From DSWT01 sp036845725 (GTDB lineage: Bacteria > Chloroflexota > Anaerolineae > B4-G1 > SLSP01): a stretch of DNA of 64,000 bases. Positions 34,328 through 43,100 of the stretch are shown in pieces. How positions within the stretch are numbered: the stretch's first letter is position 1; each line of letters begins with the position of its first letter. The stretch lies in the NCBI GenBank assembly GCA_036845725.1, contig DAIUDK010000005.1:24967-88966 (forward strand). Direction: 5' to 3'. Below the pieces are notes generated by a model that made no database searches, had not been told where the DNA came from, and was given only the letters and a program-made list of their open reading frames with translations. Position numbers and translations under genes: made by a program.

Positions 34328-36991
34328 ATGTTACCCTGGTTCAATACACAAGAGCAAAATATTGACGATTTGATCCGGCGCATTCCGGAAGAGTTGCCCA
34401 TACTACCGCTGCGGAATACCGTAGCGTTTCCTTATATCGTGATGCCGCTCGCGGTGGGCATACCGCGCTCCGTGCGGTTGATCGAAGATGTGGATCGCGG
34501 CAATCGTGTGGTCGGCCTGGTGGCGATGAAGGATCCGTCCGTGGAGATCCCTTCGACGTCACAGGTGTATCAGGTGGGAACGGCAGCGATTATCCACCGT
34601 GTCATGCGTTCCGACGACGGTACGCTGACGGTCTTTATCCAGGGTCTTGAGCGGTTCCGCGTCGTCGAGTGGACGGTGGAAGACCCGTACCTCAAGGCGC
34701 GTATTCGCCTCACGCCGGATATTGTGGAAGGTTCCGTCATCGAAGAGGCGCTGCGCCGCAGCCTGTTGGATGTCGCCACGCGGCTGGCAGAGCTGATTCC
34801 GCAATTTCCTGACGAAGCCATACGCTTCATCCAGCAGTTGGAAGACCCGCGTTTGCTCGTCTATCTTTTGGCTTCGAATATGCGCATCGAAATGACCGAA
34901 TCACAGCGGCTTTTGGAAGTAGATCGCCTGACACACAAGATGGAGCACCTGGTGAAAGTGCTGACACACGAGCTGGAAGTGCGCGAGATCGGCCAACAGA
35001 TCCAGGAGAAGGCGAAAGAGGAGATCGAGAAAACCCAGCGCGAGTATTACCTGCGCCAGCAGATGGACGCCATTCGCAAGGAACTGGGCGAGGGCGACGA
35101 TGGTCGCCGCGAAGTAGAGGAGTACCGGCAGAAGATCGAGGAATCCGGGATGACGGATGAGGCGAAAGAAGAGGCCGAGCGTGAACTGGCGCGTCTCGAA
35201 AAAATGCCGCCCCAGGCTGCCGAGTATTGGGTCATCAAGACGTATCTCGATTGGCTGGTTGCCTTGCCGTGGAAATCCTTGACCGAAGATCACTTGGATA
35301 TCTCCGACGCGCGCATAGTGCTAGACGAGGATCACTACGACCTCGAGGATGTCAAGGAGCGCATCCTGGAATTTCTGGCCGTGCGCAAGTTGCGCCAGGA
35401 GCGCGGACTGGATGACGGCGATGACTCTGATCTGCAAGGGCGCAAAGTCGAAGGTTCTGGGGCGATTCTTTCCCTGGTGGGGCCGCCCGGTGTGGGTAAG
35501 ACCTCGCTCGGGCAATCGATCGCGCGGGCGCTGGGGCGCAAGTTCACCCGCATGAGCCTGGGCGGGATGCGCGACGAGGCCGAAATCCGCGGGCACCGCC
35601 GCACGTACATCGGCGCGATGCCGGGACGTATTATGCAGGCGGTCAAGCGCGCGGGCGTGAAGAACCCGGTCTTTATGCTGGATGAAGTGGACAAGATCGG
35701 TTCGGATTGGCGCGGCGATCCCTCGTCGGCGCTGCTCGAAGTGCTCGATCCGCAGCAAAACCACGCTTTCCGCGATCATTACCTCGACGTGGATTTCGAC
35801 TTGAGCCAGGTGCTCTTCATTTGTACCGGCAACACGGTGGCAACGATTCCAGCTCCCTTGCTGGACCGGATGGAGACGATCGAAATCGATGGGTACACGG
35901 AATACGACAAGTTGCACATCGCCGAGCAGTATCTCGTGCCGCGCCAGACCAAGATGAATGGATTGCTACCGGATGAGATCATCTTCGGCGAGCCTTCGAT
36001 TCGCGCGATCATACGCGACTTCACGCGTGAGGCCGGCGTCCGCCAGTTGGAACGTGAGATCGGCAAAATCTGCCGCAAGGTAGCGACGCAGGTGGCCGAG
36101 ACGAAAGAGGAACAGCGGGCGGAGGCCGGCGAAGTCGAAACGACAACGGATGCTGCCGCTTCGGAAGCGGGCGCTTCGGAAGCGGTGGCTTTTGAGACGG
36201 CGGCATTTGCGACGGAGCCTCCTGAGACTGAGGTCTCGGAAGCGGTCGAACCGGCCGAGCCGATCGAACCGATTGAAATCACGCCCGAAAAGGTGCGCGA
36301 ATATCTGGGCAAGCCGCGCTATCGCTTCGAGGCCGCGCTGCGGACGGAGCGTCCCGGCGTGGCGACGGGGCTGGCGTGGACGCCCACCGGCGGCGAAGTG
36401 TTGTTCGTCGAGGCGGCGGCCATGCCCGGACAGGACGGCAATCTTATCCTCACGGGGCATCTGGGTGACGTGATGCGTGAATCGGCGCGGATCGCCTTGA
36501 GCTATGTCGAATCGCACGTGAAAGACCTGAACCTGGGTGAGGAGTGTTGCAAGGGCAAAATCCACCTGCACGTCCCGGCCGGTGCGGTGCCGAAAGACGG
36601 CCCTTCGGCGGGCGTCACGATGGTGACGGCGTTGGTTTCGCTGCTCACCGGTCGTCCGGTCTATCCCGATCTTGGCATGACGGGTGAGGTGACGCTGCAA
36701 GGCCAGGTGCTTCCTATCGGCGGCCTGAAGCTGAAAGTGATGGCGGCGCACCGCGCGGGCCTGAAGCGCGTCCTCGTCCCCAAGCTGAACGACGTGGACC
36801 TGGACGAACTGCCGGACAAAATCCGCGACGAAGTGGAGTTCATCCTGGTGGAAGACGTGAACGAGGTGTTGGCCCACGCGCTGACGCCGAAAGTGCCAGC
36901 CGCTGACGTTTCCGAGGAGCCCGAACCGGGAGTCGCCCCTGAAGCCGAGGCCGCCACGGCAGAGACTCCGCCAGTGTTGGAAACTGCATAA
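34328..36991 (+). CDS. lon: ATP-dependent Lon protease
   Basis: 887 residues. N-terminal substrate domain (PILPLRNTVAFPYIVMPLAVG), coiled region (about 230-300), AAA module with Walker A GPPGVGKTS (Lys391), Walker B VFMLDEVDKIG and RRTYIGAMPGRIMQ, then the protease domain with catalytic Ser760 in KDGPSAGVT and Lys803 in GGLKLKVMAAHRAG. It degrades misfolded and regulatory proteins in the cytoplasm. Unusual: an Ala/Glu/Thr-rich acidic insertion of about 58 residues (594-651) between the AAA lid and the protease domain, and an acidic Ala/Glu/Pro tail. GGAGG 6 bases before the ATG. A strong hairpin follows the gene. Confidence 0.97.
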   Translation: MLPWFNTQEQNIDDLIRRIPEELPILPLRNTVAFPYIVMPLAVGIPRSVRLIEDVDRGNRVVGLVAMKDPSVEIPSTSQVYQVGTAAIIHRVMRSDDGTLTVFIQGLERFRVVEWTVEDPYLKARIRLTPDIVEGSVIEEALRRSLLDVATRLAELIPQFPDEAIRFIQQLEDPRLLVYLLASNMRIEMTESQRLLEVDRLTHKMEHLVKVLTHELEVREIGQQIQEKAKEEIEKTQREYYLRQQMDAIRKELGEGDDGRREVEEYRQKIEESGMTDEAKEEAERELARLEKMPPQAAEYWVIKTYLDWLVALPWKSLTEDHLDISDARIVLDEDHYDLEDVKERILEFLAVRKLRQERGLDDGDDSDLQGRKVEGSGAILSLVGPPGVGKTSLGQSIARALGRKFTRMSLGGMRDEAEIRGHRRTYIGAMPGRIMQAVKRAGVKNPVFMLDEVDKIGSDWRGDPSSALLEVLDPQQNHAFRDHYLDVDFDLSQVLFICTGNTVATIPAPLLDRMETIEIDGYTEYDKLHIAEQYLVPRQTKMNGLLPDEIIFGEPSIRAIIRDFTREAGVRQLEREIGKICRKVATQVAETKEEQRAEAGEVETTTDAAASEAGASEAVAFETAAFATEPPETEVSEAVEPAEPIEPIEITPEKVREYLGKPRYRFEAALRTERPGVATGLAWTPTGGEVLFVEAAAMPGQDGNLILTGHLGDVMRESARIALSYVESHVKDLNLGEECCKGKIHLHVPAGAVPKDGPSAGVTMVTALVSLLTGRPVYPDLGMTGEVTLQGQVLPIGGLKLKVMAAHRAGLKRVLVPKLNDVDLDELPDKIRDEVEFILVEDVNEVLAHALTPKVPAADVSEEPEPGVAPEAEAATAETPPVLETA

Positions 36992-36999
36992 AAATGAAG

Positions 37000-37034
37000 A
37001 ACCCCGGTTTCAAAAAGAAACCGGGGTTTCTGTT
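37000..37034 (+). terminator. Intrinsic terminator after lon
   Basis: AACCCCGGTTTC (37000-37011), loop AAAAA, GAAACCGGGGTT (37017-37028): 12 perfect pairs, followed by TCTGTTTGT. Confidence 0.85.
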
Positions 37035-37076
37035 TGTCACTTTCGTATTCGTTCACCTGACATTATAATGCCAGAC

Positions 37077-37901
37077 ATGACGCGCGAATACACGATTGAC
37101 GCATTCACGGACCGGCTCATCGCCGGTGACGCGCTCGACGTGCTGCCGCAAATTCCGCCGGCGAGCGTGCATCTCGTGTGTACTGATCCACCGTACAATC
37201 TGGGTAAGGATTACGGTGCAATGGTGGATCGCAAGGCGTGGGACGAGTACGAGCGGTTCACGCGCGCGTGGCTGGCGGAATGTGTCCGCATCTTGCGCGA
37301 CGATGGCAGCTTCTATGTGTTTATGGGCGTGCGGTTCATCGCCCGGCTGTACGGCATCCTGGAAGAAATGGGTTTGCTCTTCAACGGCTGGATCACCTGG
37401 CACTACACGCAGGGTACGGGCCGAACGATTGGCTTTTCCCCGCGCCACGAGGACATTCTCTACTTCACCAAGAGCGCCGCTTACACTTTCAACCTTGACG
37501 CGGTGCGCATCCCGCAGAAGTATTACCGCGAGCGCAACAACATGCGCGGCGCGAATCCCGGCGACGTGTGGACGTTCTCGCACGTCCACTACAGCAACCC
37601 GGAGCGCGAAGATCATCCCACGCAGAAGCCGGAGGCCCTCATCGAGCGCATCGTGCGCGCCAGCTCGAACGAAAACGACGTGGTGCTCGACCCGTTCGTC
37701 GGCAGCGGGACGACGGCGCGCGTGGCGCAGGCGCTCAACCGGCGCTACATCGGCATCGACGTGACGCCGGCGTACATCGCGATGGCGGAGCGCCGTCTCG
37801 CGCAGCCTTTCGCGGGCTTTGATTCCGTAGACCCCCGTGCGCAGCGCCAACCGCAGGATGTGCCGAACGGAACGCAGAATTCTAACCACCAATCTTCATG
37901 A
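37077..37901 (+). CDS. DNA methyltransferase (N6-adenine/N4-cytosine, beta-class), orphan
   Basis: About 274 residues. Catalytic motif IV DPPYNLG comes early (near residue 40), followed by the target-recognition region and then motif I VVLDPFVGSGTT with GIDVTPAYIAMAERRL near the end: the beta order of N6-adenine/N4-cytosine enzymes. No endonuclease gene is adjacent. I prefer the ATG at 37077 because TATAAT (37064-37069) runs into the earlier ATG at 37068; with that -10 the transcript would start at about 37077 and be leaderless. The C-terminal NSNHQSS tail is encoded by a family A dispersed repeat. The recognition site cannot be deduced. Confidence 0.9.
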   Translation: MTREYTIDAFTDRLIAGDALDVLPQIPPASVHLVCTDPPYNLGKDYGAMVDRKAWDEYERFTRAWLAECVRILRDDGSFYVFMGVRFIARLYGILEEMGLLFNGWITWHYTQGTGRTIGFSPRHEDILYFTKSAAYTFNLDAVRIPQKYYRERNNMRGANPGDVWTFSHVHYSNPEREDHPTQKPEALIERIVRASSNENDVVLDPFVGSGTTARVAQALNRRYIGIDVTPAYIAMAERRLAQPFAGFDSVDPRAQRQPQDVPNGTQNSNHQSS

Positions 37902-37945
37902 ATGGTCACGGACAAAGAGAAAAATTAGTGAAGATTCGTGGTTTA
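37884..37945. repeat. Dispersed inverted repeat, family A (copy 2)
   Basis: ACCACCAATCTTCATGAAT facing ATTAGTGAAGATTCGTGGT. It overlaps the 3' end of the methyltransferase gene, giving its last codons and stop. Confidence 0.75.
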
Positions 37946-37962
37946 TCCTTTTTGAGGTGTAA

Positions 37963-38931
37963 ATGGACGAGATGATTGTTTTGGCAGAAGCGCCGGATTT
38001 GGAGTTTGACTATCTGGCCGATTTTCAGCAGCACAAGAAGGTGCGGCAGAATTTGTTTTACACGACGGAGGGCGCGGAGACGTTCTACACGTATCGCGGG
38101 GCGGAGCTGGCGGAGATGTGCTCCGATGACGAGTGCGCGTTCTTCGCCCGGCAGCCGTTTTGGACTGTAGAGCGGCACATCGCCTTTGTAAGCCTGGGAT
38201 GCGGCAACGCTGGGCCGGAGAAGCCGCTGTTGCACGCCGCCCAGGCCGCGGGATACCCTGTGGCCTACTTTGGCGTGGATTCCTCGCGGACGATGTTGAA
38301 CCTGGCGCAGCAGAACCTCGCCGACGAACCTTTTTCCAAGAAATTTGTCCTGGCCGACATTTTGCGCCCTGATTTTGTGGACAAGTGGCATCCGCTTGTC
38401 GCGGGATATGACACGCAGGTGTACGCGATGCTTGGCGGCACGTTCGGCAACTTTGAGCAAACGGTCATCGCCGAGGCGTTGGCGCGTATCGTCCCGGCGG
38501 GCGACTATCTTTACCTGGACGTCGTCCCGCAATTCGAGACACCGGACAAAAACGAGGAGTTACGCAACCGGTTGGTCCACCTGCCGCAGAACTTGAGCCT
38601 GTTCTTCGCCAACCTGCTCGAAAAGCTGTGCATCGATCAAACGGCCGGCGAGTTGGTCGGCGAGGAGATCTACGAGGAAGATGTGGATGCGCTCCGATAC
38701 GTCGCGTCGTTCCGCGTCCGTGAGGCGCTGGAATTTCCGTGCTTTGGCGGCATCGTGCGCTGTTTGCCCGGCGAGTCGATTGAGCTGATGAACGTCCGTG
38801 CCTACAAGCCCACCGCGTTGCAGAAGTTTATGGCGGATTGGGGCTTCCGCTACCTCGACACCTATACGCCCGACGTCGGCAACCTGGCGCATCTGTGGCA
38901 GCGGTTTTTATTCCAGAAGTGCGCTGTGTAA
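37963..38931 (+). CDS. EgtD-like SAM-dependent methyltransferase
   Basis: 322 residues. It resembles the histidine-specific methyltransferase (EgtD, Methyltransf_33) family: SAM site FVSLGCGNAGPEKPLL, acidic loop YFGVDSSRTMLNLAQ and the hallmark MLGGTFGNFEQTVIAEALARI (compare LGSTIGNF). EgtD makes hercynine for ergothioneine, but no EgtB or other ergothioneine gene is near and the N-terminal histidine-binding part is divergent, so the substrate is open. GAGGTG lies 4 bases before the ATG. It sits between two family A repeats. Confidence 0.78.
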   Translation: MDEMIVLAEAPDLEFDYLADFQQHKKVRQNLFYTTEGAETFYTYRGAELAEMCSDDECAFFARQPFWTVERHIAFVSLGCGNAGPEKPLLHAAQAAGYPVAYFGVDSSRTMLNLAQQNLADEPFSKKFVLADILRPDFVDKWHPLVAGYDTQVYAMLGGTFGNFEQTVIAEALARIVPAGDYLYLDVVPQFETPDKNEELRNRLVHLPQNLSLFFANLLEKLCIDQTAGELVGEEIYEEDVDALRYVASFRVREALEFPCFGGIVRCLPGESIELMNVRAYKPTALQKFMADWGFRYLDTYTPDVGNLAHLWQRFLFQKCAV

Positions 38932-38950
38932 CGGGCGACTGAGCGTCTTT

Positions 38951-39021
38951 ACCACTAATCTTCACGAATTTGCACTAATTCTTCCTTTTTATTCGTGAAG
39001 ATTGGTGTAGATTCGTGGTGA
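38951..39021. repeat. Dispersed inverted repeat, family A (copy 3)
   Basis: ACCACTAATCTTCACGAAT, a middle with TTCCTTTTTATTCGTGAAGA, and GATTCGTGGT. It follows the EgtD-like gene and could fold as a long hairpin. Confidence 0.75.
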
Positions 39022-39037
39022 ATTCTTCAAAATGCTT

Positions 39038-39062
39038 GCGCCGGATCACAATCCGGCGCTGC
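39038..39062. repeat. GCCGG-hairpin repeat, family D (copy 2)
   Basis: GCGCCGGAT-CACA-ATCCGGCGC, nine perfect pairs, directly before a probable gene remnant. Confidence 0.65.
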
Positions 39063-39066
39063 AGGG

Positions 39067-39231
39067 ACAGCGGATACCGCCGAAGTTTGGGCGATGTGCG
39101 ACGAAATGTTCGACGCTCTGGCCCCGTGGCTGCCACAGTTCGACGGCGAAGGCCGCACGTGGTCCGACATTCCGCAGCCGGTACGGTGTTATAGCCGTAT
39201 TCTCAAGGCCTATCTGCAAAACATTCGATGA
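39067..39231 (+). pseudogene. Probable 3' remnant of an unidentified gene
   Basis: A 54-codon open stretch ends at TGA 39229-39231 and reads like real protein (EVWAMCDEMFDALAPWLPQF, then TWSDIPQPVRCYSRILKAYL), with GC-rich third positions like neighbouring genes. It has no start codon in a sensible place and abuts a family D hairpin, so it looks like the tail of a gene whose front was lost. Family unknown. It overlaps the last codons of the opposite-strand gene at 39203. Confidence 0.35.
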
Positions 39232-39817
39232 GTGAAGTACTACCTTCAGGATGCGGAGTTGGTGCGCCGGGAACGGCTTCTTGTGCGTGAGAGATGCTAA
39301 CTCTGTATATGGCTCTTGTAGATATTGGTATTTCACTTGTTGGGCTAATGTTTGATATAAACTCTGCCTCATATTCGTCCCAAACGCTAATATCGAGGTT
39401 AACGCACGTTAATTGTCTTTGATAATACAAATAAGTGGCTCTTCCTTCATAAACCTTTTTGTCCGTCAGTTGCCAATTCTGGTCTGTCATTTCCTGTTCG
39501 AAGAATTCCTGTATTTGTGGGTAGGGGGTATCGGAAATGTAATTTGCACCCAGGCGACGTGAAGTAGGTGTCCAGAAGTAACGATCCCCACCGCCGGTCC
39601 CAGTGATAATCAGTTGGGCATCAGGGTAAACCGGTAACTGCACATAAACTGCTTGATTCAACGCATCGAATGTGGCGGTATACTCGGACATTTGTCGACA
39701 GAACAAATAATCACTCCGTTGTGATTCTGGGGTTATAGCGATGTTGCAAGCAACCACGATTGCCAGAAGCAATAGCATTGTTACGAATGCTAACAGGATG
39801 TATCTGATCTTTTTCAT
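39203..39817 (-). CDS. Membrane-anchored or lipoprotein hypothetical
   Basis: 204 residues. N-terminal Lys plus hydrophobic segment (IRYILLAFVTMLLLLAIVVAC); V-V-A-C could be a lipobox, giving an exported lipoprotein, otherwise a signal anchor. The exported part has pairs of Tyr-rich strands (VYVQLPVYPDAQLIITGTGGGDRYFWTP) and no motif I recognise. The start has AGGAGGT. Composition is visibly more AT-rich than the flanking genes, hinting at acquisition. Confidence 0.7.
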   Translation of the reverse strand: MKKIRYILLAFVTMLLLLAIVVACNIAITPESQRSDYLFCRQMSEYTATFDALNQAVYVQLPVYPDAQLIITGTGGGDRYFWTPTSRRLGANYISDTPYPQIQEFFEQEMTDQNWQLTDKKVYEGRATYLYYQRQLTCVNLDISVWDEYEAEFISNISPTSEIPISTRAIYRVSISHAQEAVPGAPTPHPEGSTSLIECFADRP

Positions 39818-40152
39818 ACATACCTCCTAAGCACCGTTATCATTTGAATGTCAGATCGGATTTTTTTCCGTGGTTCGCTGGATTCGTAGGTTTCCGCTTA
39901 ACAGCTTGTCGTGCATGTTCCAAGTATACGCTTTGTTGCTGGAATTGGGAAGCTGGATGCTGGTCAAGCGGTTCGCGGCGTCGTCTGGGAGTGCCTTTTA
40001 ACTTTCAAAGACGGGTCTACTTTCAGTATAATCCCCACAACCCTCTTGCTATACTGTGAAAGCAAAGGTGATTAGGGATTGATGATTAGGTGCCAGTTGC
40101 TTTCCCAATCCCCAGTCTCTAATCCCCATTTACCTTCTCAAAAGGAGCACGT
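39818..40152. other. 335-base intergenic region with the promoter of the fused flavoprotein
   Basis: Contains no convincing gene. Two AT-rich candidates for -10 elements on the plus strand are TATAAT in TTTCAGTATAATCCCC (near 40024-40034) and TATACT in TTGCTATACTGTG (near 40051). Then comes a GATTAGGGATTGATGATTAGG / CCCAATCCCCAGTCTCTAATCCCC stretch of loosely repeated units related to the other dispersed repeats, and the AAAAGGAG ribosome site before the ATG at 40153. Confidence 0.5.
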
Positions 40153-43100
40153 ATGGCAGACTATCGTATCGAGGCGCACCCGATTCTTTCGATTCCTCTC
40201 GACGATTTTGTCGAATTTACCTGGCAAGGGCAGCCGTTGACGGCGCGGCGCGGCGAGATGATCGCGTCGGCGTTGTTCGCGCACGGCATCCACATGTTTG
40301 GACATCACCACCGGGATGGCTCGCCGCAGGGTATCTTCTGCGCGAATGGGCAGTGTTCGCAATGCTTGGTGATTGCGGACGGCTTGCCGGTGAAGGCGTG
40401 CATGACGCCGGTGACGCCCGGCATGGTCGTCGAGCCGTTGGAGGGACTGCCCGTACTGCCGCCGGTGGCGGAACCGCCGCCGCTGCACGCGCTAGAGACG
40501 GTTGACATGCCTGTGCTTATCATCGGTGGCGGGCCGGCGGGGATGTCGGCGGCGATCCAGTTGGCGGAGTACGGCGTCCGCGTGCTGCTGGTGGATGACA
40601 AGGACCGCCTCGGTGGGAAGCTGGTCTTGCAGACACATCGTTTCTTCGGCTCCGTGGACGCCGTCTACGCGGGCACGCGCGGCATCGATATCGCCACACG
40701 GTTGGAAAACGACGTCCGCCGCCACGACAACATTGAAGTGTGGCTCAACAGCACGGCCCTCGCCGTGTTTAGTGATGGGAAGGTGGGGATTCTGCGGGGC
40801 GCGAATCAAGAATCAGCGAATCAGCGAATGAGCGAATACGTTCTTGTCCACCCCGAAATCCTTCTCGTCGCCGCAGGCGCGCGGGAGAAATCGCTGACGT
40901 TCAAGGGGAACACACTGCCGGGGGTGTACGGCGCGGGAGCGTTCCAGACGTTGGTGAACCGTGATTTGGTGCGGGCGGCGGAGCGGCTGTTTATCGTCGG
41001 CGGCGGGAACGTCGGGTTAATCGCGGGGTATCACGCGCTTCAAGCCGGAATCGAGGTGGTTGGGCTGGTGGAGGCGCTGCCGGAATGTGGCGGGTACAAG
41101 GTCCACCGGGATAAGCTGGCGCGTTTCGGCGTGCCAATTTACACGTCGCACACGATTCTGTCCGCCAACGGCGACGGTCATGTGGAATCGGTGACGATTG
41201 CGCAAGTCGACGAGCGTTTCCGGCCGGTTCCTGGTACGGAGCAATCCTTCGCTTGTGATACAGTGCTTATCGCCGTGGGCCTCGACCCAGTGAACGAGTT
41301 CACGCAGAAGGCGCGGGCGTTCGGGATGACGGTCTTCGATGCGGGTGACGCGGAGGCGATTGCGGAGGCGTCGGCGGCGATGTTCTCCGGCAAGATTCGC
41401 GGGCTGGAGATCGCGCGGGCGCTCGGCGCGACGGAGGACGCCGTCCCCGATGAGTGGCGGCGTACCGGCGACATCCTCAAGTCGCATCCCGGCGCGGTGA
41501 TCCCGGAGCGCATCCCCGCACAGGAAGAGGGCGTCTTCCCGGTCTTCCACTGCTCACAGGCGATTCCGTGCAATCCCTGCACTTCAGTCTGCCCGCAGCA
41601 GTTGATCCACATCGACCCCACTGACATTCGCGCCGTCCCCACCTACCTGGGCCTGGAGGCGGAGAAGGCGTGCCTGGGTTGCGAGCAGTGCGTCGCCGTC
41701 TGCCCGGGTCTGGCGATCACGTTAGTAGACTATCGCAAGGACGCCGAGATGCCGACGGTGACGCTGGCCTATGAGTTCCTGGCGAGCCGCATCGCCGTTG
41801 GCGACCGGGTGACAGCGCTCGATTCGGTCGCCAACGAACTCGGCGACGCAGAAGTCGTGAGTGTGCGCGCTATAAAGCGCAACGACCGCACCGTGATGGT
41901 TAAGGTGCGCGCGCCGAAGGCAATTGCCAAACTCGTCGCCGGTTTGCGCGTACAGCCACTGGAAGTTGGTTCGGCGCTGAGCGACGAAGTCGTCAACCTG
42001 GACGACGATATGATCGTTTGCCGCTGCGAACGCGTGACGGCAGGCGAAATCCGCGCGCTGATCCGCAAGGGTTACCGCGACATCAATGAGATCAAGGCCG
42101 TCACCCGCGCCGGGATGGGCGCCTGCGGCGGCAAGACCTGCGCGGCTCTCACCCTGCGCCTCTTCCGCGAGGAAGGCATTCCGCTCGATGCCGTCACCCC
42201 CAACATCCCGCGTCCCCTCTTCGTCGAAGTGCCCTTGGGCGTTTTTGCGGCGAATCAGCGAATGAGCGAATCGGCGAATCAGCGAATGGACGGATCAGCG
42301 AATCACGCATCACGCATCACGCATCACGAACCCCTTACTCCTTACTCCCTACTCCCTACTCCCTCTGCCGACGTCATCATCATCGGCGCGGGCAGCGTGG
42401 GCGTACCGGCGGCGCTGGCGATGGCGCGGAAGGGGCTGAAGGTGCGCGTGTTCGACGGGGCGGCGAGCCAGGGGCAGGGGTCCAACAAGGCGGCGATTGG
42501 CGGGGTACGCGCCACGCACTCCGATCCGGCGAAGATTCGCCTGTGCCTGCGTAGCCTGGAGATTTTCTCGACGTGGGAGGAGACTTACGGGCACAACATC
42601 GAGTGGACGACAGGAGGGTACGCTTTCGTCGCTTACCGGGAACAGGTGGCGCGGACGTTCAAGGATTTGCTCAAGGTACAGCTTGCCTATGGCCTTGACA
42701 TCGACTGGTACGACCGCGATGACTTCCTGCGCATCGTTCCCGATGTGAACCCCAACAGCCTGATCGGCGGGACGTTCTCGCCGCAGGATGGGCACTGCTC
42801 GACGCTGTTGGCGGGACACGCCTTCTACGACGCGGCGAAGGCGGCGGGTGCAATTTTCCACTTCAACGAGCCGGTGATGGAGATTTTGGTGGACGAGACG
42901 ATGACAGGCCGCCAGATACGCGGGATTCGGACGAGCCAGGGGACGTATCACGCGCCGGTCGTCGTTAACGCCGCCGGGCCGTGGGCGCGGGCGGTCGGGC
43001 ATTTGGTGGGGATGGAGCATCCCGTGCAGCCCGACTCGCACGAGGCCGGGATTACCGAGCCGGTGGCGCACTTCCTGGGGCCGATGCTCGTGGACATCCG

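Noticed and set aside
35966..36877. 303-codon minus-strand frame
   Set aside because: Shadow of the lon protease domain; His/Arg-rich and without domains.
37963..38931. Complete ergothioneine pathway
   Set aside because: Only the EgtD-like methyltransferase is present; EgtB, EgtC and EgtE are not in the window.
39844..40059. Plus-strand frame in the 39.8-40.1 kb gap
   Set aside because: Cys/Arg/Trp-rich composition, no ribosome site and no family resemblance; promoter-like sequences lie across it.
42250..42365. CRISPR-like array
   Set aside because: The units are 7-8 bases long with no spacers, lie inside a reading frame and have no cas genes nearby.
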